DNA from: an uncultured Gammaproteobacteria bacterium
Lineage (GTDB): Bacteria; Pseudomonadota; Gammaproteobacteria; GCA-001735895
Assembly (NCBI GenBank): GCA_947259305.1
Contig: CAMYML010000071.1
Span: 1 to 38,468 of the forward strand
Reading direction: 5' to 3'
DNA: 38,468 nt
Shown one piece after another: positions 35,503 through 38,468 of the stretch (within the stretch, counting starts at the first letter, position 1; each line of letters starts with the position of its first letter). A program made the position numbers and the translations under genes. Under the pieces are notes generated by a model. The model did not search any database, had not been told where the DNA came from, and was given only the letters and a program-made list of their open reading frames with translations.

Positions 35503-36590
35503 ATGTCGGGTAATAGTTTCGGCAAATCTTTCGTGGTGACTTCGTTTGGCGAAAGCCATGGCAGCGCAATCGGCTGCATCGTTGACGGTTGTCCGCCGGG
35601 GCTCGAACTCAGCGCGGACGATCTGCACGCCGCAAGCCCGGGACTTCGCGGCATACCACCCAGCGACGCGAGGATGACGCGGTCCAGATTCTGTCGGGTA
35701 CTTTCGAGGGACGCACCACCGGCACGCCGATCTGCCTGCTGGTGCACAACAAGGATCAACGTTCGAAAGACTACGGCGACATCATGAACCTGTTTCGCCC
35801 TGGTCATGCCGATTACAGCTACCACCACAAGTATGGTTTTCGCGACTATCGCGGCGGCGGGCGTTCGTCGGCGCGCGAAACGGCGATGCGCGTCGCTGCC
35901 GGCGGCATCGCAAAAAAGTATCTGTTCGAGAAATGCGGCATCCAGGTGCGTGGCTACCTGTCACAGCTGGGGCCATTGAGACCGGTTAACTTCGACTGGG
36001 AACAGGTCAACCAGAATGCTTTCTTTTGCCCGGATGCGGAGATGGTGCCCGAGATGGAAAAGTACATGGATGCCTTGCGCAAGGAAGGAGAGTCCATCGG
36101 CGCCCGGATTTCGGTGGTCGCCAGCGGGGTTCCGCCGGGGCTCGGCGAGCCGATTTTCGATCGCATCGATGCCGATATCGCGCATGCGATGATGAGCATC
36201 AATGCGGTCAAGGGCGTCGAGATCGGCGCCGGTTTCGGCAGCATCGAGCTCAAGGGCACGCAAAATCGAGACGAGATTACACCGGCTGGATTCCTGTCTA
36301 ACCATGCCGGCGGCACGCTCGGTGGTATAACCTCGGGGCAGGATATCCTGGTCAGTATCGCGTTAAAACCAACCTCCAGTATCCACCTGCCGGGCAAGAC
36401 CGTCGATATCGACGGCAACGTGGCTGAAATCCGTACCAAGGGGCGCCACGATCCCTGCGTCGGCATTCGCGCCACGCCGATCGCCGAAGCCATGCTCGCC
36501 ATCGTGTTGATGGATCACTTCCTGCGCCACCGCGCGCAAAACGCCGACGTCGACTGCCAGACCCCAATCATCCCCGCTAGCCCCGCTTAG
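35503..36590 (+). pseudogene. aroC: Chorismate synthase (AroC) interrupted by a frameshift
   Basis: Chorismate synthase makes chorismate from EPSP, the last common step to aromatic amino acids. The N-terminal part reads from ATG 35503 ([21 protein letters not shown]19) to about 35627 at LSADDLHA. The match then continues one base out of frame with [15 protein letters not shown] and runs without further defect to 36590 ([10 protein letters not shown]-like, [16 protein letters not shown]). Compared with E. coli, about four residues of the DLxxR stretch plus one base are missing, about 13 nt in all. The downstream frame alone is open from 35589 but lacks the catalytic N-terminus. This is either a true lesion in a normally essential gene or an assembly error. 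Confidence 0.88.
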
Positions 36591-36605
36591 CAGCAGCTGC
36601 TCACT

Positions 36606-36660
36606 GTCATCCCGGAATGTGCGCAGTACATACCGACGCGTCGGGCCGCCGGGAACTCCT
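36606..36660. repeat. REP/MITE-like repeat related to the 23-176 element
   Basis: Starts GTCATCCCGG and contains the inverted pair TCCCGG (36610-36615)/CCGGGA (36649-36654) around the 12-bp palindrome CCGACGCGTCGG (36633-36644). It shares 12 of 13 bases, CGTCGG-R-CCGCCG, with 122-134 of the first element, and the GTCAT-CCCG start. It lies 15 bp after the aroC stop. Confidence 0.5.
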
Positions 36661-36994
36661 AAATAGTGCCGTAGAAGCTATTCCTCGGCTTCATGTCCCA
36701 ACCTGCAATAATATCCAGAACGGCAACCGAGGAAGCCCCCGGCCTTTATGTCGCAAGAGACTCCCTCGGTTGCCTTACTATCAGCTAACCAGTCTCGAGT
36801 CCTGCCGAGTATCGATGTGGTCTTTAACGCATAAACAGTTGGCAAATTTAAGGCATGACCTGCCCGCAATAAGGAAGGATTAACTTAAAGAAGACGTTGA
36901 GATGCGCTCTGCGGGCTGCCGCTAACGGCACACACCGGTCGTTTCTTTGGATTCGATTAAATGCAGAAAACGGCTAACAGTAGACACCCGGATT
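36661..36994. other. Intergenic region with a long-loop inverted repeat
   Basis: No credible gene. A perfect 11-bp inverted repeat, GGCAACCGAGG (36722-36732) and CCTCGGTTGCC (36764-36774), encloses a 31-nt loop. The plus strand lacks a T-tract after it. It may be a transcript-end structure for aroC or part of the neighbouring repeat. Nothing recognisable in 36775-36994. Confidence 0.4.
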
Positions 36995-37549
36995 TTATTT
37001 TTTAACTTCTGCGGGCACGGCCAATAGCCCGTTATCGGGCAGAAGGAATGTCCCTGCTTCGGCTATCCATTCCAAGACCAGTGTATCCATCGGGGAAATT
37101 GTGGTCGGCGCAAAGCCAAAGGCTTGCAGATCTAACGCAAGCTCATCAAAACTGTCGTTAAATACCACCATTTGCACGGTTTGACCTTTAGCAACGGATT
37201 CCTGTGTGATGCTCCATCCCAGATCGGTATAGACTAATTCCACCAGTGGTATTTGCCCCAGTGACTCAACGTAACGGGAGAGGTTGGCTATGTTGTCCAG
37301 GCTGAGCGCATTGCCCAACAATTGCATGGTCGGTTGCTCCGCTAGCGCTTTATCGAAAGCTTCCCGAGTTGCGCCTCGAATGGCCCCACCTGCCTGGCCG
37401 TTGCCATTTGCTACCGGTCCGTGGCAGACGCCACAGCCATACCCGCCGGCCGTGAGGTACAGGTCTCGCCCGGAGCCGGGCGCTTGAGCCATTGCCAAAG
37501 TGCCAATAGTGGCACCAAGACAGATGAGTAGCTTGATGGCTGCGATCAT
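36995..37549 (-). CDS. Small secreted c-type cytochrome with C-terminal cupredoxin-like extension
   Basis: 184 aa from ATG 37549 (MIAAIKLLICLGATIGTLAM), a signal peptide; upstream in-frame ATGs overlap the preceding gene. One haem-attachment motif, C39-GV-C42-H43, lies in a class I-like domain of about 75 residues. It is followed by about 85 residues of beta-strand pattern (WSITQESVAKGQTVQMVVFN, LEWIAEAGTFLLPDNG) reminiscent of a degenerate cupredoxin. I see no clear Cys/His/Met copper site there. The gene begins 1 bp after the DUF411 gene stop and must be co-translated with it. The role is unknown; electron transfer or copper/periplasmic redox sensing is possible. Confidence 0.75.
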   Translation of the reverse strand: MIAAIKLLICLGATIGTLAMAQAPGSGRDLYLTAGGYGCGVCHGPVANGNGQAGGAIRGATREAFDKALAEQPTMQLLGNALSLDNIANLSRYVESLGQIPLVELVYTDLGWSITQESVAKGQTVQMVVFNDSFDELALDLQAFGFAPTTISPMDTLVLEWIAEAGTFLLPDNGLLAVPAEVKK

Positions 37550-37550
37550 T

Positions 37551-37976
37551 TCAATATTGATTGACCAGCGAAAGTTTACCGTTGTCATCAAAACCGATCA
37601 CTTTAAATCCGGAATATGCTTTGCCCGGAGGTGCCATGCCAGGTGACATCTGCGGCATACCAGGTACTGCCAGACCCTTCGCGCCCGCCGGCGGTTTTGC
37701 TAAAAATCTGACAATATCCTGCTCCGTGATATGACCTTCAAACAGGTAACCATCGATCACGGCGGTGTGGAAAGAGCATAATCGCTTCGGAACGCCCAGG
37801 TCAGCTTTAGTAGCTTGTAGATTAAAGGGGTGCTCCACCTTAACGTCGTGGCCTTTGGACTCCATGATCTTGACCCATTCGGTACAGCAGCCGCAGGTAG
37901 GTGACTTGTAGACCGTTATTGATTCTGCGGCAACGGTGCCAACAAAGAATGACAATGCAAGTATCAGTGATCTCAT
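37551..37976 (-). CDS. DUF411 periplasmic metal-binding protein
   Basis: 141 aa from ATG 37976, preceded by GAGGG; the open frame extends further upstream without a second good site. A signal peptide (MRSLILALSFFVGTVAA) precedes the DUF411 domain. That domain holds VYKSPTCGCCTEWV (C28, C30, C31), LCSFHTAVIDGY (C67, H70), EGHI (H82) and a methionine-rich tail PGMPQMSPGM. The combination of thiolates, His and Met is typical of copper-binding proteins in copper-resistance loci (CopG-like). It leads a two-gene operon with the small cytochrome. Confidence 0.85.
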   Translation of the reverse strand: MRSLILALSFFVGTVAAESITVYKSPTCGCCTEWVKIMESKGHDVKVEHPFNLQATKADLGVPKRLCSFHTAVIDGYLFEGHITEQDIVRFLAKPPAGAKGLAVPGMPQMSPGMAPPGKAYSGFKVIGFDDNGKLSLVNQY

Positions 37977-38468
37977 TAGTAAACCCTCTTTTAAAGTGCG
38001 GGATGCGTAATTGAGCGCATCGTGAAAAATGTTGATGGAATCGGTAATCAAAGAATAGGAAGAATATGCATTTTTTCCTGCTGGTCGAGCAATTTCTGAA
38101 TGTCGACCGACCCATGGCTGGCACGGTAAAGTTCTGCAATTTGTCTCATCCGACTGAAGTTCATCCCTATTCATCAAAGAAATATTTTTTCGTGAGTATA
38201 AATATGATTATTACAACACCGCCGATGTAGGGAGATAGTGATCAGTATCAAATTTGTTTTCATAAAGTTAAGCTGAAAAGTCGCTGGAAGATTTTGAAAC
38301 CAGGAACCTGTGATTTGGGATTACATAGATTAACGCTTCATTGGCACAGCTCAACAGACCTGGAGTCCTTGTTTGTCGCATCACGGACCTTAAGACAATC
38401 ATATTTATATGCCCGTTGGCAAATAAGTGATTAAAGGCAACATGAGGCACCTGGCAGTGCCGAGCTCT
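37977..38468. other. Window edge, mostly without recognisable genes
   Basis: 492 bp of AT-rich sequence upstream of the DUF411 gene. Apart from the possible 38-codon ORF listed separately, I see no feature I can name. The DUF411 promoter should lie in the first 100 bp; no clear -35/-10 pair was found. Confidence 0.4.
38048..38164 (-). CDS. Possible small ORF or gene fragment, 38 aa
   Basis: Begins MNFSRMRQIAELYRASHG and ends QEKMHILPIL. The composition suggests two amphipathic helices and looks more protein-like than the competing frames. It sits 70 bp upstream of the DUF411 gene on the same strand. The only purine-rich stretch, AATAGGG, abuts the ATG with no spacer, so initiation is doubtful. 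No family is recognised. Confidence 0.25.
   Translation of the reverse strand: MNFSRMRQIAELYRASHGSVDIQKLLDQQEKMHILPIL

Noticed and set aside
38268-38450. A 60-codon minus-strand frame at the window edge
   Set aside because: No motif, no ribosome-binding site and unremarkable composition; it could be the edge of something, but nothing supports a gene.

Overview
The window looks like chromosomal DNA of a free-living gammaproteobacterium, probably an uncultivated marine or aquatic lineage. The evidence is a housekeeping set with gammaproteobacterial signatures: CnoX-type thioredoxin, ParE/ParC, EF-P with Lys34 next to its beta-lysylation ligase EpmA, PrmB, DjlA, a FimX-like type IV pilus regulator and a P-protein glycine dehydrogenase. 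Coding density is high and most genes are GC-rich. No rRNA, CRISPR array, intact transposase or phage gene was seen, and no tRNA was accepted.

Layout. 1-190: a nested inverted-repeat element. 190-5290: cnoX (-), divergent from the parE-parC operon (+). 5457-6560: an AT-richer orphan lipoprotein flanked by short repeats. 6918-9443: a large Na+/H+ antiporter with a C-terminal cyclic-nucleotide-binding domain. 9652-11917: a gene remnant and a broken FimX-like gene (-). 12027-13548: efp-epmA (+). 13580-15493: sco1, PCu(A)C and psd (-, copper delivery and phospholipid synthesis). 15549-18793: prmB, a methyltransferase, djlA, a DUF2007 protein and a small periplasmic protein (+). 18809-23660: a five-gene operon (-) led by a membrane diguanylate cyclase, followed by a D-aminoacylase-like amidohydrolase, a UDG-family protein, a PLP decarboxylase-like enzyme and a LysE exporter. 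23927-25845: a CbiX-type chelatase and a class III aminotransferase (+). 26131-27161: a BatA-like scrap joined to a 5'-truncated HD-GYP gene. 27301-32702: gcvP, sdaA and mscS (-, glycine/serine catabolism plus a mechanosensitive channel). 32817-34794: a bufferin-type copper-RiPP cluster bufA-bufB-bufC (-). 34939-35451: a membrane-anchored retropepsin. 35503-36590: a frameshifted aroC (+). 36995-37976: a DUF411 metal-binding protein and a small c-type cytochrome (-).

Themes. Copper handling recurs (SCO/PCuAC, bufferin, DUF411). Cyclic-di-GMP genes recur (FimX-like, GGDEF, HD-GYP). Two intrinsic-terminator-like hairpins sit where they could set stoichiometry: one inside the 5' end of epmA, one between the bufferin precursor and its maturation genes. 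Several conserved genes carry small lesions: fimX is split, aroC has lost about 13 nt, the aminotransferase has a 24-bp tandem duplication, and the HD-GYP gene is truncated at a chimeric junction. Either this genome is accumulating pseudogenes or the assembly has local errors; raw reads would decide.
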